From Perkinsus olseni (taxonomy: Eukaryota; Perkinsozoa; Perkinsida; Perkinsidae), in NCBI GenBank assembly GCA_013115135.1, contig JABANP010000307.1, positions 1 to 61,519 on the forward strand: 61,519 bases of DNA, given 5' to 3'. The notes under the pieces were generated by a model. That model saw only the letters and a program-made list of their open reading frames with translations. It was not told the DNA's origin and ran no database searches. Made by a program: the position numbers and the translations under genes. Numbering within the stretch: the stretch's first letter is position 1; each line of letters starts with the position of its first letter. Positions 11,723 through 23,449 of this stretch are shown here, one piece after another.

Positions 11723-14700
11723 TTAGGACAATCGAGCCAGGCTCGCCGAACCTTCAAACAACCAAGTTCGAACAGATCTCTCTGGTACGCCACGCACACT
11801 CGCAAAAAATTGGCTGGCGACTCTCAACGACCGATAAAAGCGATAGCCCTTTGAAGCGCGGGCGAGAGCCCGATCCAAAAGGACATTTCGGCGCAAAAGA
11901 GAAGCGCCAAGATGAAGCGGTCAAGATAAACAGTGTACTGCTTACGAAATCAGAGATAGGAAGCACATCAGGTCTTCGCTCGATGGCCGCTGCAACAGCT
12001 CGAGGCTGGTCCCTCTCGATGGCGGCGAGGTGCTCGATGATGCTGCCGACGAGAAGCCATCCTGCCTGGCCAGTAGATTCGGGATTATACCTGCAATTAC
12101 TCCTATGCGTGTAATCTTTACACATCAGGCCACAAACCACTACGATGAAAGAGATGACTTCGCACAAGCTACTCGACATAGCTGGGGTCATGTAGACACT
12201 CAGATCAAACCAGTGACGCTTTGGAGTGGCGCGAGTCAACTGCTGCCATGAGTCAAGTCAACGAGAGATTGAGAATTAGGTTTCCCCTTCGTGTGTATCT
12301 GGATTTAGCCTCTAGACTGCAGTTTCGAGTTTTCCCTAAGTGTTCATATACATCAGGCAAGCAATGATCGAAACTACTATGATTAAGGAGCCGACTTCCT
12401 TCAACTAGATGCGAAGAATCGCGAGATCAAGATTGGGTTCTTTTAGGCAGGCACCTCCACCAGCGGAATATGCCCCACTGGAGTCTGCCTTGAGTACTGC
12501 ATGCGATATCACAGATCTCAATACGAACGGGCTTCGTTATGGAAGCAAAAACGCCACCGCGGACTCGATGTCCAATCCATGAGCAAGGAACAGCTGAGTA
12601 GTGAAGAGACTCACCCGCCTTCCGTGCAGCACACCATCCGACCGCTGGGGACAATACTGGCCAAGTACGGATACACCCAACCGAACCTTGAACGATGAAT
12701 ACTGATCCAATTCGTACTGCGAGTATGGCCCACCATTCTGGCGATAGTTTGCAGTCCATGCCCGGACCGGTGAAGGACACGGCCGCGGACGAATGGTCGA
12801 TCGCGTCAAAGCCACAAAGCAACACCTGAATCGAAAGGAACACGTTGTAGGTGAGGAAGAAATCCTCATTCCCCAACGGAATGAGTCAGCCCGTCCATCT
12901 CCATTCAATCAGTAGACTTACAGCGTAAACACTCGCACAGACGCGGAGGCTCCACATGACAGTTGGAAAAAAGCGCTACAGGAGCAGTACTCACCATCAT
13001 GTCCGGGCGCCATTGCTCTACCACTGGCCGCACTATTCGTGTGATGACGTCGACATATTCTCGATCACCATCACCTTCATGCATCTCGAAGTTGAGGTTC
13101 ATACCGACCGACTCGGGAACAGCTTCATCTCCTGAGGCGATACAGGCTAGAGCGACATGGACGGCGAATCACTAGGCTCTCAACCTTCGAGGGAAGTCAC
13201 TATGGACTCGAAATGCAGATCGAGGGATCTTCAACGGGCGAAGAACACGAGCAGAGACGCCTTTTACCCAAGTCTTCGTGCCAACCCGTTCCAGGCATGA
13301 CGTAATCGCCAGTCCTGTCAGGCCCGTATCGGTGTATGGAGAAAGTCAACACCCGTGGATCATCATAAAAAGCCGTCTCGTTGCCATTGCCATGGTGAAC
13401 CTGAGAGAAGTTGTGCTCCCTTCCAGTCGACACTCGACTGGAAATGCTCTGACATCGACGTCGAGTATCATAATCCTCTTGTCTCCTGGTAATGAATTAA
13501 GCAACTCCTTCACAGCGAACGCTACTGCATTTATAAAGCAGAAACCAAGACTTATCTGAGGGATCAACAACCACCATCAGCTCTGCCAACTTGCACCCGC
13601 CACTCACCTCGTTCCCAATCGGAAGTTTCTTCAAAGCCTTAGCCTCGGGAGAATCGGTGCAAGAAGGAGGCGAGGGTGATTCTGATACGGCACTCGGAAG
13701 AGGACTCACTCGGTGGTGTACTTACCTTTAGCCCGGCCTTGGCATACAGTGATGAGCAGGCGGCAAGCGTCGGCCTCAGCAGAGCTGATCCGGCCTTCTG
13801 TACTCAGACATTCTGGACAGAACCTGAGAGGTTCGAAGCCTCTGCAGACCGACTTGGCGATGCGACAGTATATCAAAGACCATTGGAAATGTCGGGCGAG
13901 ATACGAAGTTGGTTTTCTCGACGGCTTTCGAGAGCGCTACATCCATCAAAATGAAGATTTGTAAAATCTGCTAATCGGTAATTTCGGACCAGACGATAAT
14001 TCAGGTTATTAAGACGAGAATTGGATATTTTAATTCGATAATCCTGCGCCGATGGTTGAAGTCCGATTTGGTCGAGGTGCGGTACATCGGCCTAGGTCTC
14101 TGAGAGCTAGGTACTACATATGCGTTCAGTGCGAATAGAACGCAATGCTTTTCATGGCGGATACGCTGAGAAGTTTATCGACGGAGAAACTCAGCTTGAC
14201 TACAATGCTGGAGCACGAGTATTTTTGTCACAATCGTCGCCCGGCGCAGGCTTACCATTTCCTGTCTCTGAAGTCTTTCATAAAAAGAACATCGTGCCCT
14301 AGAGGATATGGAAGGCAAAATGAATGCCATCCATGACCACAGTCAGGGTTGTCGCAAACCAACAGACAGCGTTCGTTGTCACCCTTCTTGCATTGGCAGC
14401 ACCTTAAGCAGTTGATGGCATCCCTACGCCAATACGTGAACTTACTTGACAGATTCTGTGCTATCAGAACTCTTGGCCGGTGAATCCTGAGGATACAAAA
14501 AGACGATAAGGGGACCAAGTGGACTCTGAGACGAACAAAGATCGCTGCGAAAGGTTGTGCGTTCGACCCCCCACGATGTGGCAAAGCAAAGAAGCTCAAA
14601 ACTGCGGCAAAGGTAAGCTTTATTGATAAGAAGTTCAGGCCCTGAACAGCCCGGGCCGGATTTCGCGGTGAGCGAACGGATGCGTCATGCAAGAGATCAT

Positions 14701-16401
14701 CGATCTGTCGATCATACCAACTCTCCTAGGCCTACTCCGGTATCATCTCCCTCGATTCCCAAATAAAAGGGAACATGATGGCACGCCGGACGAGCGAGCA
14801 CTAACGCGACCGGTGCCTCATCAGCGAGGACCTGCAATATCCCCAAGTCTGGGCGGCACGAGACGAGTGGCACCTCACTCTCTGCAGAGCATCCCTAGTC
14901 AATCCACATCGCAATAGGGCGGCACTTAAGGTCTGCGTGTCCATTATACATTCTCCAGGCACCTCAGCTCGCCGCCGGCCAATTATAGAGCAACACTGCT
15001 TCGACGCCAGGTCCACCCCCTGAGTAACTTCTGGGATGCGGTCGTCAGATTTCGGACATGCACCACGCAGGAAAGCGGCTTACTCGCTGCTTCAAAACCC
15101 TTCCTGAATTAATGTGTTGGTCAATAGCTTGCAGGTCGTGGAGATACTCTTCGCTATGGACTCCAGTGGCAGCGATCTGCGAAAGTTATAAATCAGCCAA
15201 TCCGGGATAACTCTCTCCACCGTGCACCTCATCGAGCGTGACTTCCCGGGACGCATCGGACACCCATTCACACGCCTTTGAAAGTGTCCGGTGTGAGGCC
15301 CGGGCCACTCTCCGGCGCCGCAGCTTCTTCACGATCTCCTCCAACCACCTGACTCCAGTCAAGTCAGTATACTCAAGAAGACACCGCGGTCCTTACTTCC
15401 CTCCCTTATCCTGACCCCCACCTTCATGCTCCACAAAAATAGGGTTGAAGAATATGATAGGCTTCTTGCAGGAGCTGGTCGATGGAGGAGTTCGGGAAGT
15501 ACTGAACTGAGGTCTAACAGGCCCGACCAAGCCTGGTTCAAACCCACCTGCTCGTACGTCTCGTGGGGGAAGATACGTCGGTGGGCGTGTACTCGGAAGA
15601 TCGATCCTCATAGGAGAGATGGCTAGGGCTCGACTGGCAAACAGAAGTTGGTGGAATACGAGCCAGGCCAAGACGATGCGGATCACTCGCGGTGAGAGGG
15701 GATAGTGACTAGGTCTCAGATCTCGACAGCCTGTCGACAGCAGGCATATGAATCACGAATTGTTTTATTTTGTTCGCGATTCATAAGCTTCAAACAAATG
15801 CGAAGCAACCTTGCAAGCCCCGGATAGTTATGGAAGCTCTGATACGGATATCGCATATCCCTGCCCCCAGGGAGCCATGTATCCTACCTTTACTCGTGTC
15901 TCTGCCATCAGGTCCAGCGACGGGCTCGATGTATCATACTCAGTAGGCGATATTATACGTCGACGCTTTAGTATGGGTGGAGACGTCTGCTCTGGTGACG
16001 GTGGTGGAGGCGAGTATTTGAGTCTAGAAGAGATAGCTCCCGGTGATAGATCAAAACACAGATATCTTCGGTGGCTGCATCAGCCAGCCCAAGTGAATGC
16101 ACTTCGCTTAGTGCTGTCAGCGATAGCAATGATAAGCGACAATAGACCCGTCAAATTGTGCCTTCCACCAGCCTCCAACGACTCACGGCTCGTTATTGTA
16201 AGCAGCTATCCTCCTCCGCGACGTTTCTAGCTCCTCTGGGCTCAAATCATCGATGACCATCGACTTGGCCTTGCCAAGGGGGAGGAATTCGGAATCGCCG
16301 TCCTCGTACCGTACGGAAGCGCCAATGTGATAGTCATGCCTGAGGGGAACAGGCTGATCGAGTGTGCTCCCCGGCAAACTCAATGTGGAGGCGGCAAACA
16401 T
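11723..16401 (-). CDS. Histone deacetylase (class II-like) with an internal PHD finger
   Basis: Minus-strand multi-exon gene beginning MFAASTLSLPGS at 16401. A Ser/Pro-rich N-terminus includes a KRRR cluster that may be a nuclear signal. The deacetylase domain starts at FFNPIFVEHE (15.43 kb) and continues with VHSEEYLHDL, RPACHH (14774-14791; families usually have RPPGHH, both His kept), SLGFCFINAVAFAVKELL (13.5 kb), LDVDV spliced to HHGNGNETAFY (metal and catalytic loop), RVLTFSIHRYG, GDREYVDVITRIVRPVVEQW, and VLLCGFDAIDHS (12.8 kb). Between RPACHH and SLGFCF an exon (14256-14423) encodes a PHD finger: CLRCCQCKKGDNERCLLVC then CGHGWHSFC. A C-terminal helical extension (EHLAAIERDQPRAVAAAIER) ends near the stop at 11723-11725. 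The enzyme would remove acetyl groups from lysines. Introns range from 22 nt (14424-14445) upward. The segment 12.4-12.7 kb (EGG loop) is not fully resolved. Confidence 0.75.
15514..15547 (-). other. 34-nt intron with a palindromic TTTGAA core
   Basis: Removing this intron restores the frame from SSPTRRTSR into PQFSTSRTPPS just before the deacetylase domain. It contains GGGTTTGAACC. The B-box-like match reads on the opposite strand, so membership of the tRNA-like intron family is doubtful. Confidence 0.55.
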
Positions 16402-16640
16402 GTTACTCTCTTATCGAGTGACTTTTTCAAATCTTGCACCATTGTACCACACAATGCCAGTGCTAGGCTAAGCTGCGCTAGATATTTCCATTACTCACTC
16501 TATTACTGACTCAAGAACACATACTTATCCTTCAAGTTGCCCTGTTGCGCTACAACCACTCATGATCTGGAAATGATCGAATGGGATCGAACAATCAATA
16601 TTGAGGAGATGCAGAGATTAGTGGCCCAGTCTTTAACCTC

Positions 16641-16660
16641 AAGCCAGTGGCTTGAAGCCA
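16641..16660. repeat. 6-1-6-1-6 triple (AAGCCA)
   Basis: AAGCCA, G, TGGCTT, G, AAGCCA; centres 16647 and 16654. Confidence 0.95.
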
Positions 16661-16911
16661 TCAACCAGGAGGGCCGACCAGATCGCAGATGCAATTAGTG
16701 ACACTTGTCGCCATTATTATAGAGGTGGTTCGATGGCATCATTTTAAAGTATGCATCTTACATCATGACGGTTATATTGCGTCCACCGTAATGAGGCAGT
16801 ACCATAGTCTGTTGTCGTACTGTAAATAGTTTGATAGTCCAAAAGATAGGAAGACGCACGAGATTCACACCAATGGTTGAGGTCGAGTTCACGAGTGTTC
16901 AACACTCGAGA

Positions 16912-16962
16912 ACTTCTTGTGGGTGCTTGCAACACTCAGTGTTGCAAGTACCCACAAGAAGT
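16912..16962. repeat. 25-bp-arm palindrome with one-base centre
   Basis: Arms 16912-16936 and 16938-16962 have one mismatch around base 16937. A perfect 8-bp-arm palindrome (16892-16908) lies just upstream, and a 9-bp-arm one (17002-17020) downstream. Confidence 0.9.
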
Positions 16963-17882
16963 CAGTACTCTCTAGCAGGAAGTTCCTGCACCAAGTTTTC
17001 TCATAGGGAACTTCCCTATGGGAAGGTATTGCAAAACCCAACTGATGATAGGCAACGGGGTTCACTTGAAGAGGGTATATGCGCAACGTTGTATACTCCT
17101 AGGAGCCCGAATGCGGCATGAATATCCCAAGCTCAGCATGCTTTCATGACGAGAACTCCCACACAGGAAATACCTGCCTACCCTGACTCACCACTTCATC
17201 ACCTTCCCGACGATCCGGGTTGTGCCGAGTTGCCTGGCGACCATCTTATCGATAAGCCATCGCGGATCCTCAGGATTCTGGGATGGGTACTGCCATTCTC
17301 TGATGAGCCTCCGTCGACCGCTGAAAATGCATAGCACAGTTGTGAACGCAGCAGAGAAAAGTAGATCCCCAAACAGTAAGGCATTTCCCCTGGACTATCA
17401 CTTCTCATCGCTGACATCCAGCACTTCCAGATGCTTCTCCGGCACCATGAGCCACTTGTCGGTGGCTCTTAGCTTGACCTTCCACCTGCGAAAGCAACCC
17501 GATCAAGTACAGTACGATACACTCCACGACGACACGCGATGAGCATGATAGCGTTCAACGCGAGACCGCAGTTACAGCACGATAGTACCGGTGAAGATCA
17601 CGAGCGATGGCTGTCCCTTCCAGCCCATCGAAGTGACTGTGGCTGGAAACTCCACACAGCCGAACCCTGCATCCTGAAAATAAACCGCTTATAGTGCTAC
17701 AGTTTTAGCGGCCGTTGGCCTCGCGTGCAAAACATACTAATATATTTTACACAACTCGAAATTCAGCGATGGGAATCAGCGACGATTAGGCAGGATACTC
17801 GCATCACAACGAGTATCAGCGAATCCTCCCAAGTATTATTTTTGTGGGCTGCCCTCTTTCCCCATCATGCCCGTGGCTATCA

Positions 17883-17902
17883 ATACCAATGGTATTATAC
17901 CA
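17883..17902. repeat. 6-1-6-1-6 triple (ATACCA)
   Basis: ATACCA, A, TGGTAT, T, ATACCA; centres 17889 and 17896. Confidence 0.95.
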
Positions 17903-18040
17903 TCTCTGGGGGCTGACGATTCATTGGCGAGTTGCTCGCAGTTCATCAGCTATGAAATTCATCGGCCTCGATTCATGACTGTATCAAAGCGTTCTTTCGG
18001 AGGAGGCTCCAATGGAGCCTGTCCATAATGATTGACTACC

Positions 18041-18060
18041 TGAACACTGTTCAGTGAACA
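18041..18060. repeat. 6-1-6-1-6 triple (TGAACA)
   Basis: TGAACA, C, TGTTCA, G, TGAACA; centres 18047 and 18054. Confidence 0.95.
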
Positions 18061-18783
18061 ATGATAAATATCGGGCGCTATTGGATGCCGACCTTCTGCC
18101 TTTCTCGGAAGAGGGAAGGAAAGATGGAGCGAAATACACCTTTCGGCAAGATAGTGCACGACGGACACTGCCCGTCCCCACGTGTCTCTACCCACCAGAC
18201 AATGGCCCGATCGCAATGGGGTGGGATGCTCGGCGTCGGCCACGATAAGTCCAGACCTAAACTGTATTGAGCACTGGTGGGCGGAACTGGCCCTGCTTTT
18301 CTAAGGAGGTGGCCCAGGTCTTTACGAGTCGTATGCTCGTAGGCTACGGCGACAAGACCGTCTTCAGGAAGGTCATTTCCCTCTTATGGAGTCCATAATA
18401 TGGACGTGATCAACTCCCGTCCATAAGATTTCCCGGACGAAGGGAACACGGACCCGAACTCAGGGAACATCAAGTAATGCAGAGTCTGCGAGCACGACCA
18501 CCGCCTATTATCGGCGGCAAATCGATCCTTATGCGCTAGGAGGTGCAGATCGACGGAAAATCGCGTAACGAGGCAACTTTGTAGCGTACTAGGTGCACTG
18601 CCTCTGAGGCAGGATAATAGCAGCGTAATGGGTGTACGATGTACCGCGATTCGTCCATGAGGCTCAGGCCCTGGACCACCATTGGACGAGACGCTCATGC
18701 TATGAGCGTGGGATGAGCGTTTCGCCCAGGGTATTTTCAGTGCCAAAGGGTTTGATCCATTGTTCATTCCGTCTCGAGAATGT

Positions 18784-18803
18784 GCTCGTGACGAGCAGCT
18801 CGT
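18784..18803. repeat. 6-1-6-1-6 triple (GCTCGT)
   Basis: GCTCGT, G, ACGAGC, A, GCTCGT; centres 18790 and 18797. Confidence 0.95.
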
Positions 18804-19445
18804 CTCGTTTACCATCTTTCAGTATTCGCTCATGTAATCTACGATTTCCGCACGAAAGATCCTCGTGAGAGAATTAATCCATGAAACGGCGTGGAAGAGA
18901 AAAATTGACCGAAAACTTTTCGGCGAAAAGATCGTGAATGACCCGGAGGTGGACGAATCGAGCTAAACGAAAGTAACGCGGACGAGTCGTCCAGGTCGAC
19001 TCTACTAGAGTCGCTCTCAGCGAGCGAATCCGCTCATTGACGAGTCATCAATTGACGATCGGAAGATCACGGCTAAGACGTCCCAGTATGATTGGGGGCA
19101 CCCAGACTTTCGTGCCCGTCGCGTATTACCTTGTTACCTCATGACTGCATATCTCAAGGTACCCTCGGCACGCGCTATATAGACTATATATGCTATTATA
19201 GACCTTCTATATACTCAGAGCGAATGATGATTCACTAACGATTTCGCGCCTATTTACTCCGCGCTCTATACAGAAAGGAAACGGACGATGAGATGGTTGA
19301 TCGATATTTCGGTGAATTCCCCTCATCAAAATACATGAATCCTATGAGTCGGACATAATTCCGACTCAAACGTGCAAACCCTACGAAAATATCTCAGATT
19401 TTGCGATGAGCATGATGAGTTGGTTCCGTCTAGCGACCAGCAACG

Positions 19446-19760
19446 CTACCCAATCTTACCTTCGTAGATAGAGTCGTAGCGTATCCCATTGCTCGCGAAA
19501 CTCGGCGGCGGACGTTCCTCAATGAGCTTGAGGTTCCGCAAACGAACGGCCATTTCCGATCTCCGACCACTCCGGGAGATCACGATGCGAGCCGAGCGCT
19601 CCTGTTCATCCACCTGAGGCATAACCACTCTATCTCGTAATGTCATCGGAGATCCTGGGCCCCAGTATACATCTAAAACTTCCCCAATAATGCCGTTGAA
19701 CTGTGGCTTCCGCTCCAGCCCCTTTATCTTGACAGTATCCCCTCGCCGCAAGAAGACCAT
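19446..19760 (-). CDS. Exon encoding a small beta-barrel-like conserved domain
   Basis: A 104-codon open stretch beginning MVFLRRGDTVKIKGLERK, with FNGIIGEVLDVYWGPG and RSEMAVRLRNLKLIEERPPP. The pattern G-D-x-V-x-I-x-G-L ... N-G-x-x-G-x-V ... V-R-L-x-N-L recurs in short SH3-like or KOW-like barrels of many alveolate proteins. A splice donor (gaaggtaag) occurs where the frame would stop, so this is probably the first exon of a larger gene whose downstream exons were not found. Function unknown. Confidence 0.4.
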   Translation of the reverse strand: MVFLRRGDTVKIKGLERKPQFNGIIGEVLDVYWGPGSPMTLRDRVVMPQVDEQERSARIVISRSGRRSEMAVRLRNLKLIEERPPPSFASNGIRYDSIYEGKIG

Positions 19761-20143
19761 TTTGAAAGCAAAGCTAATGATTAGCTGTTAATCACAATAA
19801 GGCTCCCACTGCCCCTCGGTAGGAGTTGATCCCGAGGATACATATCAAATTCATATTATCAATAAAGCCACGAATCAGATAGCCTAGGAATACTAGCAAC
19901 TACAACACGACGATAGTGATTCTGATAAGATTCATAATATCAAGCATCACTACTGGAACGAGTACTACTATCTGGGGGACATGAGGATTGTGCCCACATG
20001 AGGGTTTTGCTCACACAATCACATAGTCCGGGACTATTAGTCCCACCATAGTACGATCAGCCCAGCAACTAACCCACTGTCCTCGAGCGCAGACTCGCTA
20101 ACAAACACCGTTGATATAAGCACATCGTTGCAGACCAACGTCG

Positions 20144-20163
20144 TCTCCGGCGGAGACTCTCCG
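20144..20163. repeat. 6-1-6-1-6 triple (TCTCCG)
   Basis: TCTCCG, G, CGGAGA, C, TCTCCG; centres 20150 and 20157. Confidence 0.95.
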
Positions 20164-20352
20164 CATCGATATCAGGACTTTCAGTAGAAAACAGGACGAC
20201 ACGCGGTGACTGAAGAGACAGGACTGTCTCTTCCACGGCGGGCATGAATCCCGCGTTAGCCAGTTAAAGTTCTGACCAGGGTATACGAACGAGATACAAG
20301 ACATTCTTGTAGAAAGAGAACTCAGATCGACATCAAATCGGAGGTCTTGGGA

Positions 20353-20372
20353 GAACGATTCGTTCTGAACGA
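20353..20372. repeat. 6-1-6-1-6 triple (GAACGA)
   Basis: GAACGA, T, TCGTTC, T, GAACGA; centres 20359 and 20366. Confidence 0.95.
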
Positions 20373-20447
20373 CTCGCTGGACACGCGAGTGGATGACACT
20401 CACAAGCCGAGCCACACGTAGTAAGTGCGTGTCTCATACTGTATGAG

Positions 20448-20467
20448 AGATTAGTAATCTCAGATTA
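20448..20467. repeat. 6-1-6-1-6 triple (AGATTA)
   Basis: AGATTA, G, TAATCT, C, AGATTA; centres 20454 and 20461. An 8-bp-arm palindrome (20432-20448) has its centre 14 bp upstream, at 20440. Confidence 0.95.
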
Positions 20468-21328
20468 CTAACGAGTCTTCGTACGCTGATACACCGTACA
20501 CATGCATCTGGTATAATTTGGAATAACACATGCATCCTCGTACACTGTCGCTCCGTACTCCTCAAGTAGGTACCCATAGGTTTCGTGTACGGCACGAATT
20601 CCGGCATTTCCGGCTCGAAACGGAAATATTGTCCGCGGAGCGGTTGATCGACTTAGACTTGTCCAGTGTTTAAATTCCAATCTTGGCTGTCATTCATTTG
20701 AAGTGTAATTCATCATACTATATCACACGGAGTAGATACGCAGAAAGATGTTATTTGAATATCAAACTGGTACTTACACTAGCGCATGATGTTTAGGTGT
20801 AACGCAGGGTGTACCACGTTGTGGAAAGAATGGTACTGCCATTCTTGAGCGGACTAGACCAGTGTGGCTGACGGACATAATAAATCCTGGAAAATTTTCC
20901 CTCCAAATTTTCGACAGAAAGGAAAGAGAAAATAAAAATAGAAAATATGAGGAAAAATGGGAACGAAAATGCAGAAATCTCCCGAAAGCAGGTCACTTGA
21001 GTTGCAGATTTAGGATAAATTATCATGATGATAATATCGATGATAATATCATCGACCATCACGATTTCAGCGACGTTTCGACATTTCAATTAGATGATTT
21101 CATGGGAGCAGCACTGAGTGAACGAGTTTCCTAAGCTTTGCCAATCCTTCTCAGTCCGGCTAGTGCTCTAAACTAGAGCCTTTAATGCTCGGCGGTAGGT
21201 GACCGTCCATCTGCACGAATCGTACAGTATCATGCGCGTTGCGCAACATGCTACCTACGCATGAACACAAGATATTACAGCAACATATGGCCCTGTCTGC
21301 GAGGTGATTATCAGGTATATCAACAGGG

Positions 21329-21361
21329 AATTCATGCCGTGAAAATTTCACGGCATGAATT
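21329..21361. repeat. Perfect 16-bp-arm palindrome with one-base centre
   Basis: Arms 21329-21344 and 21346-21361 are exact reverse complements around 21345. A second perfect palindrome (21359-21373) overlaps its right end. Confidence 0.95.
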
Positions 21362-21512
21362 TCACGGTGAAATGCGCGACGTGAATCTCCTATATCTCAC
21401 GACTTAGACCGCGGCAGCTGTTGTGTTTCACGAATTTTCTGTGTAGTGCAGAAGCTGGACGAAAGATGCAGGGCTTGTTGCCCAGACCGCTTCCAACTCC
21501 GAGAACTCCGGG

Positions 21513-21532
21513 TCGGGACTCCCGACTCGGGA
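21513..21532. repeat. 6-1-6-1-6 triple (TCGGGA)
   Basis: TCGGGA, C, TCCCGA, C, TCGGGA; centres 21519 and 21526. Confidence 0.95.
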
Positions 21533-22136
21533 GTGTAGCTCCCCCGAAATCAAGTCGTGTTAGATACAACCCTCAGGCCCTGAGTTGACCCTCAACCCTG
21601 GGATGAACTCTGCCTGAGTTGAGCACTAGCACTGACACCCGGAATCTACGCAGTGCACGGTGATTCTGTGGAGCACAGTCTGAGTCTGTGATCGTATCGA
21701 TTATCCTCTGTGCAACAACAAGCAAGTGATCTGAGTGTTGATGATATTGAGCATAGGCTATTCAAATGCCCTTGATTGGAGGAGATCAGATTACGCTGTT
21801 TTGGTGCTTCTCCGTCTGCTTACCGTGTCTGTCGGTATAAATACCCTCAATGTCACGCGGTTCGTAGCTTTCGCGAAAGATACTCGATCTTTGTATCAAC
21901 TATCTCTCCCTCGCCTGTTCCGTAGAATGGGCTTGAACCGTAAAAACACATTCAACAAGTGCTAGGGGCTTAGCATCTCGGTCTCGGGCAGCTTGGAACT
22001 CGAACCTATCAAGCTCTGGGGACTCAGGACCTATCAAGCCTGTCAACACTCAAACCATCTTGGCTGTCAGACACATGATTAGTCACACATTTGTAACATT
22101 TGAAGTCTTCATTCAAGCACGAACAGAATACTACTG

Positions 22137-22156
22137 GAATAACTTATTCCGAATAA
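22137..22156. repeat. 6-1-6-1-6 triple (GAATAA)
   Basis: GAATAA, C, TTATTC, C, GAATAA; centres 22143 and 22150. Confidence 0.95.
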
Positions 22157-22559
22157 GTCATGGCATCGAGATTAAAGGTATAGCTTGGAGCTCCGCCATA
22201 CATTAGTCGGCTAGACTGCAACTCCATGGCAGAAAAAAGCCATGAAAATACTCCAGAATCGCCCCAAAACAACCATATTTTTATTTTTTTTCTCCGGGTG
22301 CGCGCTTTTCTCATTTGAACACAGAACTAGATTCTGTTATAGGTTTAAGAATTTTCGAAAACTTCGAACAGAAAGATGAAAATGTCGTGCATCAAATTCG
22401 TCATATACTATGACACGACGTGTACCCTCGAATGTTTCACCCTAGCTGCCGCCCTGTACAGAATACTCGTACACATGATCCGCGTACACATAACAGTGCA
22501 ATGATAATACGGTTATGATTCCATACCGTGACGTTTCGTCTCTAGTCCAGACTCTGAAC

Positions 22560-22579
22560 TCCAGACTCTGGAGTCCAGA
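22560..22579. repeat. 6-1-6-1-6 triple (TCCAGA)
   Basis: TCCAGA, C, TCTGGA, G, TCCAGA; centres 22566 and 22573. Confidence 0.95.
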
Positions 22580-22784
22580 GTGAGCGATAATCGCACACCG
22601 AAACTCGTGTCGAAATTTCCGCAGTTAACGGATGCCACTGCTGTGCGAGGAATGTCCAAGTCATGGACAATCCGGCCTTTGAAGTGTCATTGACATTTTT
22701 ATCATGGGCCTCGGCCTCATCGACGCCGGGTGAATTAGCCGGGGAACCTCCATTCATACATCGCTGTTTCACACATTGTAGGTT

Positions 22785-23030
22785 TCGTCGACAAATAATT
22801 TCATCCATGGTAGGATTCATCCTGCTCGTTTCGTGACGAAACTTTCGTCCATGTTACTTCCGTCCAATGGATGGCATCCTCTTGCATACACACCTCTTTC
22901 GTCCATGGGTCTTACGTACATGATTCTTTCATCCACGGCGTGGATTCCACGCCGGTTCGTCCAATCATGCTCTAACTCCGCTTCTTTCGTCCAGGGCTTT
23001 TCGTATTCGTACACGTGCGTTTCGTCCACG
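22785..23030 (+). repeat. Degenerate array of TTTCGTCCAtg, forward orientation
   Basis: Copies of TTTCGTCCA or close variants start near 22799, 22843, 22858, 22897, 22927, 22955, 22985 and 23020; several gaps are 28-30 bp. The array is read in the opposite direction at 23450-23680. Confidence 0.7.
22932..22951. repeat. 6-1-6-1-6 triple (TCCACG)
   Basis: TCCACG, G, CGTGGA, T, TCCACG; centres 22938 and 22945. It lies inside the forward TTTCGTCCA array. Confidence 0.95.
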
Positions 23031-23083
23031 CTACTTTTACTTTTCGTCTAAAAGTAGCCCGCCGCTTCCGCCTCTGCCACTTC

Positions 23084-23154
23084 TGCCCCTGCCAGGATTC
23101 GAACGCGCGGGCATCGTCATACAAGCCGGGAGCTCTACCAAATCTGCTATTACC
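23084..23154 (-). pseudogene. tRNA-Thr(TGT)-like remnant
   Basis: On the minus strand, GGTAGAGC (D arm), CGGCTTGTA (anticodon region with TGT) and GTTCGAATCC (T arm), then TGGCAGGGGCA, occur in tRNA order and spacing. The 5' acceptor strand that should pair with CAGGGGC is missing and the anticodon stem does not pair, so it is a pseudogene or a tRNA-derived SINE head. It sits between the two inverted TTTCGTCCA arrays. Confidence 0.6.
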
Positions 23155-23369
23155 ATCACCTTCTATGTGCTTAGCATCTCGTCGCTAAATGTACTGGTGA
23201 ATGACCGGCGTTGACGATTCGGCACTCCCCCTCATCAGGTAAACATGAATCGCACCATTGGCTCCGGGCCAAGTTGAGTAGTTGGGGATCGAATGGGCGG
23301 TATTTTGTCGGGACTTAATGTGTGTCTCATGGGTGAGTGGGTTAGGAGTTCATGCTCGTATTCGCGAGG

Positions 23370-23389
23370 CCGTGGCCCACGGCCCGTGG
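23370..23389. repeat. 6-1-6-1-6 triple (CCGTGG)
   Basis: CCGTGG, C, CCACGG, C, CCGTGG; centres 23376 and 23383. Confidence 0.95.
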
Positions 23390-23449
23390 ATTCTTTTCCT
23401 CTGGTAAACATTTGCGTGTCGTCAGTTTCATTTGTACGAACCACTATTG

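Larger units (their letters stand above)
16402..19445. other. Gene-poor region rich in palindromes
   Basis: No protein-coding gene could be supported. Two short plus-strand readings are possible exons only: near 17590-17670 (PVKITSDGCPFQPIEVT) and 18060-18248 (KYRALLDADLLPFSEEGRK). The upstream region of the HDAC gene lies at the left edge. The region holds the dense palindromes listed separately. Confidence 0.5.

Noticed and set aside
17959..18248. Transposase-like plus-strand exon (FRQDSARRTLPVP)
   Set aside because: Resemblance to a DDE motif is too weak and no neighbouring motifs follow.
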